Shown: positions 28,027 to 37,429 of the stretch, in pieces
Layout: the number at the start of each line of letters is the position of its first letter
Position numbering within the stretch: the first letter of the stretch is position 1
Assembly (NCBI RefSeq): GCF_000025265.1
Contig: NC_013739.1
Span: 6,248,001-6,312,000, forward strand
DNA from: Conexibacter woesei DSM 14684
GTDB lineage: Bacteria > Actinomycetota > Thermoleophilia > Solirubrobacterales > Solirubrobacteraceae
Reading direction: 5' to 3'
Length of the DNA: 64,000 nt
Position numbers and translations under genes: made by a program
Notes under the pieces: model-generated
Told to the model about the DNA's origin: nothing
What the model saw: only the letters and a program-made list of their open reading frames with translations
The model's database searches: none

Positions 28027-29106
28027 CTACGGCGTGAACTTGACGGTGATCACGTCGCCGTCCTGCATCACGTAGTCGCGGCCCTCGACTCTGAGCGTGC
28101 CGCGCTCTCTCGCCGCGTTGTAGCCGCCGGCGTCGATCAGCTCTCTCCAGCCGATCACCTCGGCGCGGACGAAGCCTCTCTGGATGTCCGAGTGGATCTG
28201 GCCTGCGGCGTGCCAGGCGGTGAGCCCTCTGCGCAGGTGCCACGACTGCGCGCGGACGCCGGAGCCGACGGTGAAGAACGCGTTGAGGTTCAGCAGGTCG
28301 AACGCGCCGCGGACGATCCGCTGGAGGCCGGACTCGGCGATCCCCAGCTCCTCGCGCATCACGGCCGCTTCCTCGTCGTCGAGCTCGGACAGCTCGGCCT
28401 CGATGCGGGAGGAGATCGCGACCGCCTTGGCGGCGTGCGTCGCGGCGTGCTCGGCGATCGCGGCCGGAACCTCGTCGGTGCCCTCGTCGACGTTGGCGAC
28501 GAACAGGACCGGCTTGGCGGTCAGCGGCTGCAGTTCGCGGATCGCGTTCGGCGCGTCGGCCGGCGGCTCGACGGTGCGCGCCGGTCTCCCGGCCTGGAGC
28601 GCCGCGACGAGCTCTCTCAGCCACGCCTCCTCGGCGATCGCGACCTTGTCGCCGCCACGCGCCGCGCGCACGACGCGCGCGTGCCGGCGCTCGGCCTGCT
28701 CGAGGTCGGCGAAGATCAGCTCGGTCTCGATCGTGTCGATGTCGGAGAGCGGGTCGACGCGGCCCTCGGGGTGGATCACGTTGTCGTCGTGGTGCGCGCG
28801 GACGACGTGGATGATCGCGTCGGTCTCGCGGATGTTCGCGAGGAACTGGTTGCCGAGGCCCTCGCCCTCGTGAGCGCCTCTGACGAGCCCGGCGATGTCG
28901 TGGAAGTCGATCGAGTCGGCGACGATCTCGGAGGCGCCGAGCAGCTCCGCGAGCGCGTCGATGCGCTCGTCCTCGACCGGGACGACCGCGACGTTCGGCT
29001 CGATCGTCGTGAACGGATAGTTGGCGGCCTCCGCCCCTGCGCGCGTGAGCGCGTTGAAGAGCGAGGACTTGCCCGCGTTCGGCATGCCGACGATCCCGAC
29101 CTTCAT
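28027..29106 (-). CDS. ychF: YchF/Ola1-type ATPase
   Basis: 359 residues, normal for the family. P-loop GMPNAGKSS at 7-15, switch FHDIAGLVRGAHEGEGLGNQ, and LFVANVDEG replacing the GTPase NKxD motif, which is why the family prefers ATP. The C-terminal TGS domain ends in MQDGDVITVKFTP. It binds ribosomes and affects stress responses in other bacteria. The ATG overlaps the PAP2 stop as ATGA, so it is coupled to that gene. Confidence 0.95.
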   Translation of the reverse strand: MKVGIVGMPNAGKSSLFNALTRAGAEAANYPFTTIEPNVAVVPVEDERIDALAELLGASEIVADSIDFHDIAGLVRGAHEGEGLGNQFLANIRETDAIIHVVRAHHDDNVIHPEGRVDPLSDIDTIETELIFADLEQAERRHARVVRAARGGDKVAIAEEAWLRELVAALQAGRPARTVEPPADAPNAIRELQPLTAKPVLFVANVDEGTDEVPAAIAEHAATHAAKAVAISSRIEAELSELDDEEAAVMREELGIAESGLQRIVRGAFDLLNLNAFFTVGSGVRAQSWHLRRGLTAWHAAGQIHSDIQRGFVRAEVIGWRELIDAGGYNAARERGTLRVEGRDYVMQDGDVITVKFTP

Positions 29107-29609
29107 GTGCGTGCTCCCTTGCCGATCGCCGTGCCGAGCGCGGCGCCTATGACGATGTCCGACGGCCAGTGCACGCCGAGGTACAGCCGCGAGCCCGCCA
29201 TCGCCCACGCCGCGATCCGCAGCGGGCCGGCGGGCAGCAGGCCCGCGTACGCGTGAGCGGCCGCGAACGACGAGGTCGCGTGCGCGCTCGGGAAGCTGAG
29301 CTGCGTCGGCGTGTGCATCAGCTGCGGCAGGTCGTCGAGCTGCGGCCGCGGACGGCGGACGGCGAACTTGATCGTCTGGTTGGCGACGTAGGCGACGCCG
29401 ACGCCGGCGAGCGCTCTGGCCCAGCGACCGCGCCGCGGCCGGTCGAGCACGACGCCGGCCGCGCCGATCGCCAGCCAGCCGGCGGAGTACTGACCCAGCA
29501 GGGAGTACGAGCGGACCGCGCGCTCCAGCGCCGGGGTGTGCCCTAGCGTGCGCGTCAGGCGCAGACCGGCGAGGTCGAGCGCCTGCAGCGGGGCCGGGAA
29601 CCTCACCAC
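29103..29609 (-). CDS. PAP2-family membrane phosphatase
   Basis: 168 residues. The three phosphatase motifs are present: KFAVRRPRP, PSAHATS and SRLYLGVHWPSD, with the catalytic His residues. Four or so membrane helices surround them. Such enzymes dephosphorylate undecaprenyl diphosphate or phosphatidyl phosphates at the outer face of the membrane. The pairing with ychF by a four-base overlap is probably transcriptional convenience. Confidence 0.92.
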   Translation of the reverse strand: MVRFPAPLQALDLAGLRLTRTLGHTPALERAVRSYSLLGQYSAGWLAIGAAGVVLDRPRRGRWARALAGVGVAYVANQTIKFAVRRPRPQLDDLPQLMHTPTQLSFPSAHATSSFAAAHAYAGLLPAGPLRIAAWAMAGSRLYLGVHWPSDIVIGAALGTAIGKGART

Positions 29610-29627
29610 GTCAGCACGGAGCGCAGC

Positions 29628-29849
29628 TCACAGCCCGAAGCCGACGCGCTGCTCGTGCGCGTCGATGCGCACGTACTCGACCTTGGAGAGGTCGAGGAAG
29701 ATCGAGCCGTCGTCAGACTTCAGGTCGTACCAGCCGCCCTGTCTGTTGCCGAGCACGCCGATCAGGTCGGAGACCTGGTCGGGGGTCGTGCGGACGGGCA
29801 GCGTCTGCCCGCGGAAGCCGATCGTGATCCGTTGCTCGTCGCTGGCCAT
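29628..29849 (-). CDS. Small protein of unknown function (73 residues)
   Basis: ATG 29849 overlaps the mce stop (TGATG) and has GGAGGGA upstream. The sequence is mixed beta-like (ITIGFRGQTLPVRT, then GGWYDLKSDDGSIFLDLS) and highly charged, with no Cys and no membrane helix. I recognise no family. Coupling to mce suggests a link to methylmalonyl-CoA metabolism or simply a shared transcript. Confidence 0.7.
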   Translation of the reverse strand: MASDEQRITIGFRGQTLPVRTTPDQVSDLIGVLGNRQGGWYDLKSDDGSIFLDLSKVEYVRIDAHEQRVGFGL

Positions 29850-30259
29850 CAGTGTCCCTCCGCGGGTTGGACGATCTCTGTGAGCACGCCGCCGGTGGCC
29901 GCAGGGTGCACGAAGGCGACCTTCGAGCCGCGGATGCCGATCCGCGGCGTCTCGTCGATCAGCCGCATGCCCGACGCCTTCAGCGAGGCGAGCACCGCTT
30001 CGATGTCCTCCACCTGGTAGGCGACGTGGTGGAGACCGGGGCCCTTCTTCGCCAGGTACTTGCCGACGGGCGTGTCGGGACCGAGCGGGGCGAGCAGCTC
30101 GACGTGGCCCTCGCCGACGTCGAGCAGGATCGCCTCGACGCCCTGCTCCTCGACGGTCTCGCGATGGACGACCGGCATGGCCAGTCCGTCGGCGTAGGTC
30201 TTCAGCGCTTCGTCGAGGTCCTCGACGGCGACGCCGATGTGATCGATGCGGCCGAGCAT
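29849..30259 (-). CDS. mce: Methylmalonyl-CoA epimerase
   Basis: 136 residues of a VOC-fold protein. The metal ligands and conserved pieces are RIDHIGVAV, EGHVELLAP, GPGLHHVAYQV and VFVHP-like AFVHPAATGG. It converts the (S) to the (R) form of methylmalonyl-CoA in propionate metabolism; the mutase is not here. It precedes the small unknown gene by overlap and lies 51 bases after the nicotinate phosphoribosyltransferase. Confidence 0.95.
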   Translation of the reverse strand: MLGRIDHIGVAVEDLDEALKTYADGLAMPVVHRETVEEQGVEAILLDVGEGHVELLAPLGPDTPVGKYLAKKGPGLHHVAYQVEDIEAVLASLKASGMRLIDETPRIGIRGSKVAFVHPAATGGVLTEIVQPAEGH

Positions 30260-30310
30260 GGGGGCGGGAGCATACCGAGCAGCGCCGGCCGGGCCGCCCG
30301 CCCCGTCGCG

Positions 30311-31393
30311 CTACTCGACGCGCTCCAGGCGCGGGTTCGGCGACTCGGCCCGCCCGACCTTCGCGCACGGCCGCCCGTCGACGCGCACGACGTCGCCGGT
30401 GTAGTCGTTGGAGCCGCGGATCAGCGACGAGCCGACGCCGTAGGCGTCGACCGGCACGCCGGCCGCCTCGAAGCGGCGGATCCGCTCGGCGTCGAAGCCG
30501 CCGGAGGCGACGATCCGCACGTCCGTGCGGCCGGCCGCGTCGAGCGCGGCGCGGACCTTCTCGACCAGACGCGGGTTGACGCCGGTCGGGACGAAGTCGC
30601 CCATCTCCTCCCACAGCGAGCGGTCGACGAGCTGCTCGCCGGTGTCGAGCCGCACACCCCAGAGGCGGTCGCCGAGCGCCTCTGCCACCGCCAGCGCGGT
30701 CGCGACGGAGTCGTTGTCCCAGTCGACCAGCACGGTCACGTTGACGTCGGGGTGGAAGCGGTCGGCGAACTTCGTCGCGGCGAGCACGGTGTCGCCGCCG
30801 TACGCGGCGACAAGGCCGTGCGGGACGGTGCCGATCCCGCGCCCGCCCCACCACGACGCCTGCGCCTCGGTCGAGACGCCGATCGCGCCGGCCACGTGCG
30901 CAGCCCAGCCGTCGCCGGTCTGCACGAGCCAGTGGTCGTGGCGGGCGGGGAAGTAGAAGATCTGCTTGCCGCGCGCCGCCTCGACGACCTCGCGGACGTT
31001 GCGCATCACGAGCGAGCGGCGCGCGAGCGTGCCGAGGTAGACGGTCTCCAGGTGGGCGAACAGCGTGTAGTCGCCCTCGATCGTCAGGACCGCCTCGCGC
31101 GGCGCGATGCGGTCGCCCTCGCGGAGCGCGCGCACCTCCAGCTCGTCCCAGCCGGGGATCCAGGCGCCGTCGGCGGCGCGACGGCCGGAGCAGAGCTTCA
31201 GCACCGCGATCGCCTCGTCGATCCCGCCGAGCAGCGAATCGCGCTTCTGGAACACCTGCAGCAGCACGCGCGGGTGCCGGCTGTCGTCTTCGAGCAACCG
31301 CTTGGTCGAGACGAAGTACGCGTCCGAGTACCAGCCGTCGCGGATCCGCTCGACCGGGAGCCTGAAGGTGTCCGGATCGAGCCGGTCGCGCAT
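30311..31393 (-). CDS. pncB: Nicotinate phosphoribosyltransferase
   Basis: 360 residues, shorter than many. It has the type II phosphoribosyltransferase barrel: YSDAYFVSTK, IEGDYTLFAHLETVYLG, GKQIFYFPARHDHW, VRLDTGEQ and the phosphate loop VASGGFDAERI and GVGSSLI. It makes NAMN from nicotinate in NAD salvage. The ATG directly follows the M20 peptidase stop (TAGATG), so both are co-translated. I am confident of the family, slightly less of the exact substrate. Confidence 0.88.
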   Translation of the reverse strand: MRDRLDPDTFRLPVERIRDGWYSDAYFVSTKRLLEDDSRHPRVLLQVFQKRDSLLGGIDEAIAVLKLCSGRRAADGAWIPGWDELEVRALREGDRIAPREAVLTIEGDYTLFAHLETVYLGTLARRSLVMRNVREVVEAARGKQIFYFPARHDHWLVQTGDGWAAHVAGAIGVSTEAQASWWGGRGIGTVPHGLVAAYGGDTVLAATKFADRFHPDVNVTVLVDWDNDSVATALAVAEALGDRLWGVRLDTGEQLVDRSLWEEMGDFVPTGVNPRLVEKVRAALDAAGRTDVRIVASGGFDAERIRRFEAAGVPVDAYGVGSSLIRGSNDYTGDVVRVDGRPCAKVGRAESPNPRLERVE

Positions 31394-32698
31394 CTATCTC
31401 AGCAGTTCCCGTGCGACGTCCCGGTAGAACGTCGCCGCGAAGCCGAGATCGCGCACGTCGATCCGCTCGTTGGCGCTGTGGATCAGCGGCGCGGTCTCGA
31501 AACGGCTCTGGTGCATCTGCGGGAAGAAGCCGTAGGCGATGCAGTCGGGGAAGGCGGCGCGGAAGTGCCGCGAGTCGGTGAAGCCGGGCAGGATCAGCGG
31601 CACGGTCGCGGCGCCGGGGTCCTGGTTGAGGATCCAGCCGTTGATCGCCTCCCGCAGCCGCGAGCCGATCGGCGAGGCGTTGCCCTCGACCTGCTCGTCG
31701 AACGAGATGCGGAAGCCGTCCTCCGGTCCCAGCACCTCGGCGATCGCGCGGCGCACGGCCTGCTGGTCGAGCCCGGGCGGGACACGGCAGTCGACTCTCA
31801 GCCGCGCCTCGCTGGGGATCACGTTGACCTTCTCCGAGGCAGAGATGCGCGTCGGCGTGAACGTGACGCCGAACATCGGCTCGAACATCGGGATCAGGCG
31901 CGGGTCGACCTGCTCCATCCGCGCCAGCGCGGCGACCGGGTCGTCGGGGTTCTCGCCGAGGCCGCGCAGGAACGCGGCGGGCGCCTCGGTCAGCTCGTAG
32001 GACGGCTGGCGCGTCGCGAGCCGCTCCAGGAGCGGCGCCATCTTCAGCAGCGCGTTGTCGCCCATCTTCGGCTGCGACGCGTGGCCGGCGACGCCGTCCG
32101 TCGCGATCGTGAAGCGGAAGACGCCCTTCTCGGCGCAGCAGACCCCGTAGCGGCGCTTGCCGCGGTACTCGAAGTACTCGCCGCCACCTTCGTTGAGGAG
32201 GTAATCGCAGCGGACCTTGTCCGGGTGGTTCTCCGTCAGCCATTGCGCGCCGAGCGCGCCGCCGGTCTCCTCGTCGACGACGGCGACGACGAGCAGATCG
32301 CCCTTCTTCGGCCGCCAGCCGTCGCGCGCGAGCGACGTCGCGGCAGCGATCTCCGCCGCCACCTGCGACTTCATGTCGAGCGCGCCGCGCCCCCACAGGT
32401 AACCGTCGGCGACGTCGCCTGACCACGGGTCGTGCTCCCACTCCTCCGGCTTGGCGAGGACGGTGTCGACGTGGCCGAGCAGGCACAGCGTCGGCCCCTC
32501 CTGCTCCCCGCGCAGCCGCGCGACGAGGTTCGGCCGCTCCTCCACCGCGCCGAGCAGCTCGCACTCGAAGCCGGCTGCCGTCAGGTGCGCGGCGAGGTAC
32601 TCCTGGCAGGCGCGCTCGTTGCCGGGCGGGTTGACCGTGTCGAACTGGACGAGCCGCTGCAGCAGCTCCGTGGTGTCGGATTGGAGGTCGGCGGGCAT
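31394..32698 (-). CDS. M20-family metallopeptidase / deacylase
   Basis: 434 residues. Metal-binding features are LLGHVDTV, GRGALDMKS, VVDEETGG and, near the C-terminus, IHSANERID with the last His. Family members include succinyl-diaminopimelate desuccinylase and acetylornithine deacetylase; the exact substrate cannot be told. First gene of the operon with pncB; TAGGCT six bases before ATG suggests a leaderless start. Confidence 0.9.
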   Translation of the reverse strand: MPADLQSDTTELLQRLVQFDTVNPPGNERACQEYLAAHLTAAGFECELLGAVEERPNLVARLRGEQEGPTLCLLGHVDTVLAKPEEWEHDPWSGDVADGYLWGRGALDMKSQVAAEIAAATSLARDGWRPKKGDLLVVAVVDEETGGALGAQWLTENHPDKVRCDYLLNEGGGEYFEYRGKRRYGVCCAEKGVFRFTIATDGVAGHASQPKMGDNALLKMAPLLERLATRQPSYELTEAPAAFLRGLGENPDDPVAALARMEQVDPRLIPMFEPMFGVTFTPTRISASEKVNVIPSEARLRVDCRVPPGLDQQAVRRAIAEVLGPEDGFRISFDEQVEGNASPIGSRLREAINGWILNQDPGAATVPLILPGFTDSRHFRAAFPDCIAYGFFPQMHQSRFETAPLIHSANERIDVRDLGFAATFYRDVARELLR

Positions 32699-32760
32699 CC
32701 GGGGAGCCTATCCCTCGCCGGTTCGCGCGCCACGTCGAGCGCGTCCGCCAGACTGGGGGC

Positions 32761-34044
32761 ATGAGCTCCCTCTTCGAGCCGCCCGACCCGAGCGAGGCGG
32801 AGCTGCGCGCGGGCGCGCCGCTGGCGGCGCGGATGCGGCCGCGGACGCTGGAGGAGTACGTCGGGCAGGAGCACCTGCTGCACGACGGCTCCGCGCTGCG
32901 GACCGCGATCGAGCAGGGCAGACCGCACTCGATGATCCTCTACGGCCCGCCGGGCGCGGGCAAGACGACGCTCGCGCGGATCGTCGCCTCCAGCGCCGAC
33001 GCGGTCTTCGAGGAGCTGAGCGCGGTGCAGGTCGGCAGACCGGAGGTGCGCGCGGTGATCGAGCGCGCCGAGCAGCGCCGCCGGATGGGCCGCCAGACGA
33101 TCTTCTTCCTCGACGAGATCCACCGCTTCAACAAGGCGCAGCAGGACGCGCTGCTGCCCGCCGTCGAGGACGGTCGCCTGACGCTGATCGGCGCGACGAC
33201 CGAGAACCCCTCCTACGAGGTCAACGGCGCGCTGCTCTCGCGCGCCCGCCTCTACGCGCTGAGAGAGCTGACCGAGGACCATGTCCTGACGCTGCTGCGC
33301 CGCGCCGTCGAGCGCCGCGAGTGCGGGCTGGTGAGCGTCGACGACGACGCGCTGGAGCTGCTGGCGGCGCGTTCCGGCGGCGACGCGCGCACCGCGCTGG
33401 CGGCGCTGGAGCTGGCCTGCGACACCGCACCGGAGAGCAAGGTGACGCTGGAGCACGCCGAGGACGCGCTGCAGAGACGGATCCTCCACTACGACCGCGC
33501 CTCCGACCACCACTACGACACGATCTCGGCGTGGATCAAGGCGACGCGGGGTTCGGACCCCGACGCGTCGCTCTACTACCTCGCGGTGATGCTGGAGGGC
33601 GGCGAGGACCCGCGCTTCATCGCGCGGCGGATGGTGATCCTCGCCAGCGAGGACATCGGCAACGCCGACCCGCAGGCGCTCGTCGTCGCCGTCGCCGCGG
33701 CCGACGCGGTCCAGCTGATCGGCCTGCCGGAGGGCGCGCACGCGCTCGCGCAGGCGGCGGTGTACCTGTCGCTGGCGCCGAAGTCCAACGCCGCCTACAA
33801 GGCGCTCGGCGCGGCCCGCCAGCACGTGCGCGACCGCGGCGCCGCGCCGCCGCCGGTGCCGCTGCGGTCCGGCGGACGCGGCGACGGCTACGACTACCCG
33901 CACGACCGTCCCGGCCATGTCTCGCCACAGGAGCTGCTGCCCGACTCCGTCGCGGGGACGCGCTTCTGGAGACCGACCGCGACCGAGAGAGCGCTCGGCG
34001 AGCGGCTGGAGCGGATCCGCAGAGCGCGGGGCCGCCAGCCCTAG
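32761..34044 (+). CDS. rarA: Replication-associated recombination protein A
   Basis: 427 residues of AAA+ ATPase. Walker A is YGPPGAGKTT, Walker B IFFLDEIHRF, sensor 1 GATTENPS, and the clamp-loader-like C-terminal domain has LEGGEDPRFIARRM and ASEDIGNADP, diagnostic of MgsA/RarA. It acts at stalled forks with the clamp and SSB. ATG 32761 follows CAGACT by six bases. Its TAG stop shares bases with the convergent oxygenase stop. Confidence 0.95.
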   Translation: MSSLFEPPDPSEAELRAGAPLAARMRPRTLEEYVGQEHLLHDGSALRTAIEQGRPHSMILYGPPGAGKTTLARIVASSADAVFEELSAVQVGRPEVRAVIERAEQRRRMGRQTIFFLDEIHRFNKAQQDALLPAVEDGRLTLIGATTENPSYEVNGALLSRARLYALRELTEDHVLTLLRRAVERRECGLVSVDDDALELLAARSGGDARTALAALELACDTAPESKVTLEHAEDALQRRILHYDRASDHHYDTISAWIKATRGSDPDASLYYLAVMLEGGEDPRFIARRMVILASEDIGNADPQALVVAVAAADAVQLIGLPEGAHALAQAAVYLSLAPKSNAAYKALGAARQHVRDRGAAPPPVPLRSGGRGDGYDYPHDRPGHVSPQELLPDSVAGTRFWRPTATERALGERLERIRRARGRQP

Positions 34045-34859
34045 GCGCGGGCCGCCGCCGGCGACGCACGGCGCACGTAGCGGAAGCGGTGCGGCAGCAG
34101 CGGCACGAGCACGCGCTTGGCGTACTCGGCGCCGCCGCGCAGCGCGAGCCCGCGCGCCGGGTCCCACGAGAAGCCGTACTGGCGGCGGATCTGCCTCGGC
34201 AGCAGCCCGACCGTGACGAAGTTCGCCAGCTCCAGCAGCGGACGGGTGCGCAGCGGGACCGGCGGGCGCATCACGATCTCGACCGCGACCTCGCGCGCGT
34301 GCTCGCCGACGTGCAGGTCACCGCCCGCCAGCATCGCGCGCATGTACTGGTCGAACTCCTCGATCGTCTGCGGCATGTCGCGGTCGCGCAGCCCGAAGAG
34401 GCGGCCGAACTCGCGGTAATCGCGCCAGTAGGCGTCGCGCTCGTCACGCGTGAGCGCGCGCACGTAGCGCTGGTAGACGACGAGGCCGGAGTCGACGAGC
34501 GTCGCGAGGATCCACAGCAGCAGCGCCGGGTCGCCGGCGGCGTACGGCGTCCCGGCCGGGAAGCGGCCGGCCGGCTCGGTCAGCTTTCCGCGGATCCCGG
34601 CGTGGACGCCACGCACGATCGCCGTCACGCGCTCGGCCTCCGCCCGCGGGCCGAAGACGACGAGGTCAACCGCCTCGGCGGTGCGGTGAAGGCGCTCGTA
34701 CGGCTCGTCCATCGCGCCGGTGTGAGCGAAGAAGCCGGCGAACGCGACCGGGTGCGCGGCCTGCATCAGCAGCGCGCGCGGGCCGGCGAGCGCGACGACC
34801 TGCTCGCGGTGCACGCGGCGGATCATCGCATCGTCGTCGAACACCCCGGGAGCAGTCAT
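34041..34859 (-). CDS. MpaB-like (DUF2236) oxygenase-family protein
   Basis: 272 residues. The family motif region includes REQVVALAGPRALLMQAAHP, FAHTGAMDEPYERLHRT, and later EFDQYMRAML. Relatives such as latex-clearing protein and mycophenolic acid MpaB bind heme and oxidise lipids or polyprenoids. Whether this protein binds heme is inferred. The first 29 codons of the longer frame have no family match, so ATG 34859 is preferred; TACTCT six bases upstream supports it. Confidence 0.85.
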   Translation of the reverse strand: MTAPGVFDDDAMIRRVHREQVVALAGPRALLMQAAHPVAFAGFFAHTGAMDEPYERLHRTAEAVDLVVFGPRAEAERVTAIVRGVHAGIRGKLTEPAGRFPAGTPYAAGDPALLLWILATLVDSGLVVYQRYVRALTRDERDAYWRDYREFGRLFGLRDRDMPQTIEEFDQYMRAMLAGGDLHVGEHAREVAVEIVMRPPVPLRTRPLLELANFVTVGLLPRQIRRQYGFSWDPARGLALRGGAEYAKRVLVPLLPHRFRYVRRASPAAARA

Positions 34860-34931
34860 CCACCGAGAGTACGAAGCCGCGCCCGCTGCGGATGGTTCGG
34901 CGGCTGACGCGCCCCCGCTGCGCACGGCGCG

Positions 34932-34937
34932 TACCCT
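34932..34937 (+). promoter_or_regulatory. -10-like TACCCT, probable leaderless start
   Basis: TACCCT lies seven bases before ATG 34945 and no ribosome site intervenes. The same arrangement is seen before about a dozen other operon-first genes in this window. Confidence 0.45.
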
Positions 34938-34944
34938 GTGATGC

Positions 34945-35682
34945 ATGCCAGCACAGGCCTACAGCGGCAAGGAATGCGTCTGCCAGTACCGCAAGGGGAT
35001 CTGCGACCAGACCTGCGTCCGCGACATGCTCGACACGCCGTTCTACATCGCGTGCCTGAAGTTGAGAGGGCGCCGCAGCCTCGTCGTCGGCGGCGGCGAC
35101 GTCGGCCTCGAGAAGGTCGAGGGGCTGCTCGCCTGCGACGGCGACGTGACCGTCGTCGCGCCCGACCTCCAGCCCGAGCTGCGCCGGCTCGCGGACGAGG
35201 GCTCGATCGAATGGATCGCGCGGAAGTACGAGCCGAGCGATCTCGAGGGCACCTTCATGGTGATCGCGGCGACGAACGACTCCGAGGTCAACATCGGCGT
35301 CTACGACGACGCCGAGAAGCGCGCGATGCTCGTCAACGTCGTCGACGTGCCGCCGCTGTGCAACTTCATCCTGCCGGCGATCGTCCGCACCGGCCCGCTC
35401 GCGATCGCGATCTCGACGGCCGGCGCCTCGCCGGCGCTGGCGAAGCGGATGAAGCACGAGATCTCGCAGCTGTTCGGCGAGGAGTACGCGCGCCTGGCGA
35501 TCATCCTCAACGACGCCCGCGGCTGGGCGAAGGCGACGCTGCCGACCTATCAGGACCGCAAGGAGTTCTTCGAGTCGATCGTCAACGGCGCGCCGGACCC
35601 GATCGAGCTGATCAGAGCCGGCGACGAGCGCGCCGTGCTCGACATCGTCGCGGCGGCACAGCGGACGCACGCGCCCGCCTGA
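34945..35682 (+). CDS. Precorrin-2 dehydrogenase / siroheme synthase with Cys-rich N-terminus
   Basis: 245 residues. From residue about 30: [28 protein letters not shown] (NAD-binding), then NIGVYDDA and [29 protein letters not shown], the precorrin-2 dehydrogenase fold. Before it lies an extra [16 protein letters not shown] with Cys at 11, 13, 20 and 24, which the standard family does not have and which could bind a metal or cluster. Together with the cobA-hemD protein it would complete siroheme. ATG 34945 is leaderless-like; ATG at residue 28 would drop the Cys part. Confidence 0.88.
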   Translation: MPAQAYSGKECVCQYRKGICDQTCVRDMLDTPFYIACLKLRGRRSLVVGGGDVGLEKVEGLLACDGDVTVVAPDLQPELRRLADEGSIEWIARKYEPSDLEGTFMVIAATNDSEVNIGVYDDAEKRAMLVNVVDVPPLCNFILPAIVRTGPLAIAISTAGASPALAKRMKHEISQLFGEEYARLAIILNDARGWAKATLPTYQDRKEFFESIVNGAPDPIELIRAGDERAVLDIVAAAQRTHAPA

Positions 35683-35729
35683 GCGGGCGGTGTCCGCTTC
35701 GGGGGCGGAGATCCGTCTCTAGAGGTGAC

Positions 35730-36890
35730 ATGGATCTCGACCTCCTCATCGCCACCCACCGCCGCCCGATCGAGCGCCATCTGCGCCGCTACGTCGGCGA
35801 TCCCGGGCTTGCCGAGGACCTCGCCCAGGAGGTCTTCCTGCGGGCCTGGCTGCACGCTCCCCGCGACGTGAGCGAGGAGCGCCAGCGCGCCTGGCTCTTC
35901 CGCGTCGCGCGCAATGCCGCGATCGACGCGCTGCGCGCCCGTCGTCCGCACGACGACACGTCACTGCTCGACGCCGTGGGCGGCGTCGCGGCGGCGGCTG
36001 CCGAGGACCACGACGAGCGGCTCGCGATCGAGGCCGCGCTCGCGCAGCTGCCGGCGCGCGACCGCGCGCTCGTGACGCTCCAGTTCGCCGGCTTCGGCCC
36101 GACCGACGCCGCGCGGCTGCTGCAGACGACGCCGGAGGCCGCGCGCAAGCGGCTGACGCGGGCGCGCGAGCGCTTTCGCGTCGTCTACACCGACCAACGC
36201 CCGGTCGGCGAGCCGCCGCTGGTGCTGCTCGTCGCGCGCGACACGGACACCGCGCTGTACGAGCGGTGGCTCGGCGCCGCGGAGCTGCGCGTGCGCGTCG
36301 TCGCGCCCGCGGACGCGGCGCGCCAGCTCGCGACCGCGCACGCGCTCGTGCTGTCCGGCAGCGAGCGCGACATCCACCCCGCGATGTACGGGCAGCCGGT
36401 GCGCAGCGCGACGGATCCCCGTCTCGACGTCGACCGCGCCGACGCCGCGGTGCTGCGCGACGCGCTCGCGACGCGGATGCCGGTGCTCGGGATCTGCCGC
36501 GGCCACCAGCTGCTCAACATCGTGCGCGGCGGCACGCTGCACCAGGACCTCAGCGAGCAGTCCAGCGCCGCGGACGGCCACGCGCAGGGGACGCACCGGA
36601 TCGGCACGCGCGGCAGCACGCTCGCGCGGCGGATCCTCGGCGCGCAGGGCGCGGTGCCGAGCGTCCACCACCAGGCCGTCGCGCGGATCGGGCGCGGTCT
36701 CAACGTCGGCGCGATCTCGGCCGACGGCGTCGTCGAGACGATCGAGGATCCGCGGCTGCCGTTCGCGGTCGGCACGCAGTGGCACGCCGAGCTGCCTGAG
36801 GCCGGCGAGACCGGCCGGCGGCTGCGCGACGCACTCGCCCAGGCAGCGTTCCGCCATGCGGGCGCCGCGCCGCTGCCCGTCGCGGCCTGA
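35730..36890 (+). CDS. ECF sigma factor fused to class I glutamine amidotransferase (peptidase C26)
   Basis: 386 residues in one open frame from ATG 35730 (AGAGGTGAC before it). Residues 1-150 are an ECF sigma factor: region 2 ([38 protein letters not shown]) and region 4 ([38 protein letters not shown]). From about 163 the protein is a C26 amidotransferase like Puu[15 protein letters not shown], Cys256 in [17 protein letters not shown], and His352/Glu354 in QWHAE. The linker is short. It lies before moaC and after the siroheme gene. No anti-sigma factor is adjacent. It may couple nitrogen or gamma-glutamyl metabolism to transcription. Confidence 0.9.
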   Translation: MDLDLLIATHRRPIERHLRRYVGDPGLAEDLAQEVFLRAWLHAPRDVSEERQRAWLFRVARNAAIDALRARRPHDDTSLLDAVGGVAAAAAEDHDERLAIEAALAQLPARDRALVTLQFAGFGPTDAARLLQTTPEAARKRLTRARERFRVVYTDQRPVGEPPLVLLVARDTDTALYERWLGAAELRVRVVAPADAARQLATAHALVLSGSERDIHPAMYGQPVRSATDPRLDVDRADAAVLRDALATRMPVLGICRGHQLLNIVRGGTLHQDLSEQSSAADGHAQGTHRIGTRGSTLARRILGAQGAVPSVHHQAVARIGRGLNVGAISADGVVETIEDPRLPFAVGTQWHAELPEAGETGRRLRDALAQAAFRHAGAAPLPVAA

Positions 36891-36940
36891 CGCAAGCCTG
36901 TCGCGGGCGCCGTGCGGCCGGCGGTGCGACACTTCGCCGC

Positions 36941-37420
36941 ATGGGCGAGCTGACGCATCTCGACGAGCAGGGCCGGGCGCGGATGGTCGACGTCGGCGAC
37001 AAGCCGGTCAGCGACCGTCGCGCCGTCGCGCGCGCGACCGTGCGGATGACGCCGGCGACGGCAGCCGCCGTGCGTGACGGCGACGCGCCGAAGGGCGACG
37101 TGATCTCGACCGCGCGGATCGCCGGCATCCAGGCCGCGAAGCGGACCTCCGAGCTGATCCCGCTGTGCCACGGTCTGCCGCTCTCCTCCGTCGACGTCGA
37201 GGCCGAGATCGACGCCGAAGCCGGCCGCGTGACGCTCACCGCGACCGCCCGCACCCGCGCCCAGACGGGCGTCGAGATGGAGGCGCTGACGGCCGCGTCG
37301 ATCGCGGCGCTGACCGTCTACGACATGGTCAAGGCGCTGGAGAAGGGCGTCGAGATCGCCGAGGTCGTGCTGCTGGAGAAGTCCGGCGGCCGCTCCGGCG
37401 ACTGGCGCCGCGGCGAGTAA
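36941..37420 (+). CDS. moaC: Cyclic pyranopterin monophosphate synthase
   Basis: 159 residues, full length. Conserved pieces are [31 protein letters not shown] and [18 protein letters not shown]. It forms cyclic pyranopterin monophosphate in molybdenum cofactor synthesis. Next to mog (nine bases downstream of its stop), giving two molybdopterin genes in a row; moaA, moaD and moaE are not in the window. A GACACT hexamer seven bases before ATG could be the -10. Confidence 0.96.
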   Translation: MGELTHLDEQGRARMVDVGDKPVSDRRAVARATVRMTPATAAAVRDGDAPKGDVISTARIAGIQAAKRTSELIPLCHGLPLSSVDVEAEIDAEAGRVTLTATARTRAQTGVEMEALTAASIAALTVYDMVKALEKGVEIAEVVLLEKSGGRSGDWRRGE

Positions 37421-37429
37421 GCTCGCCCG

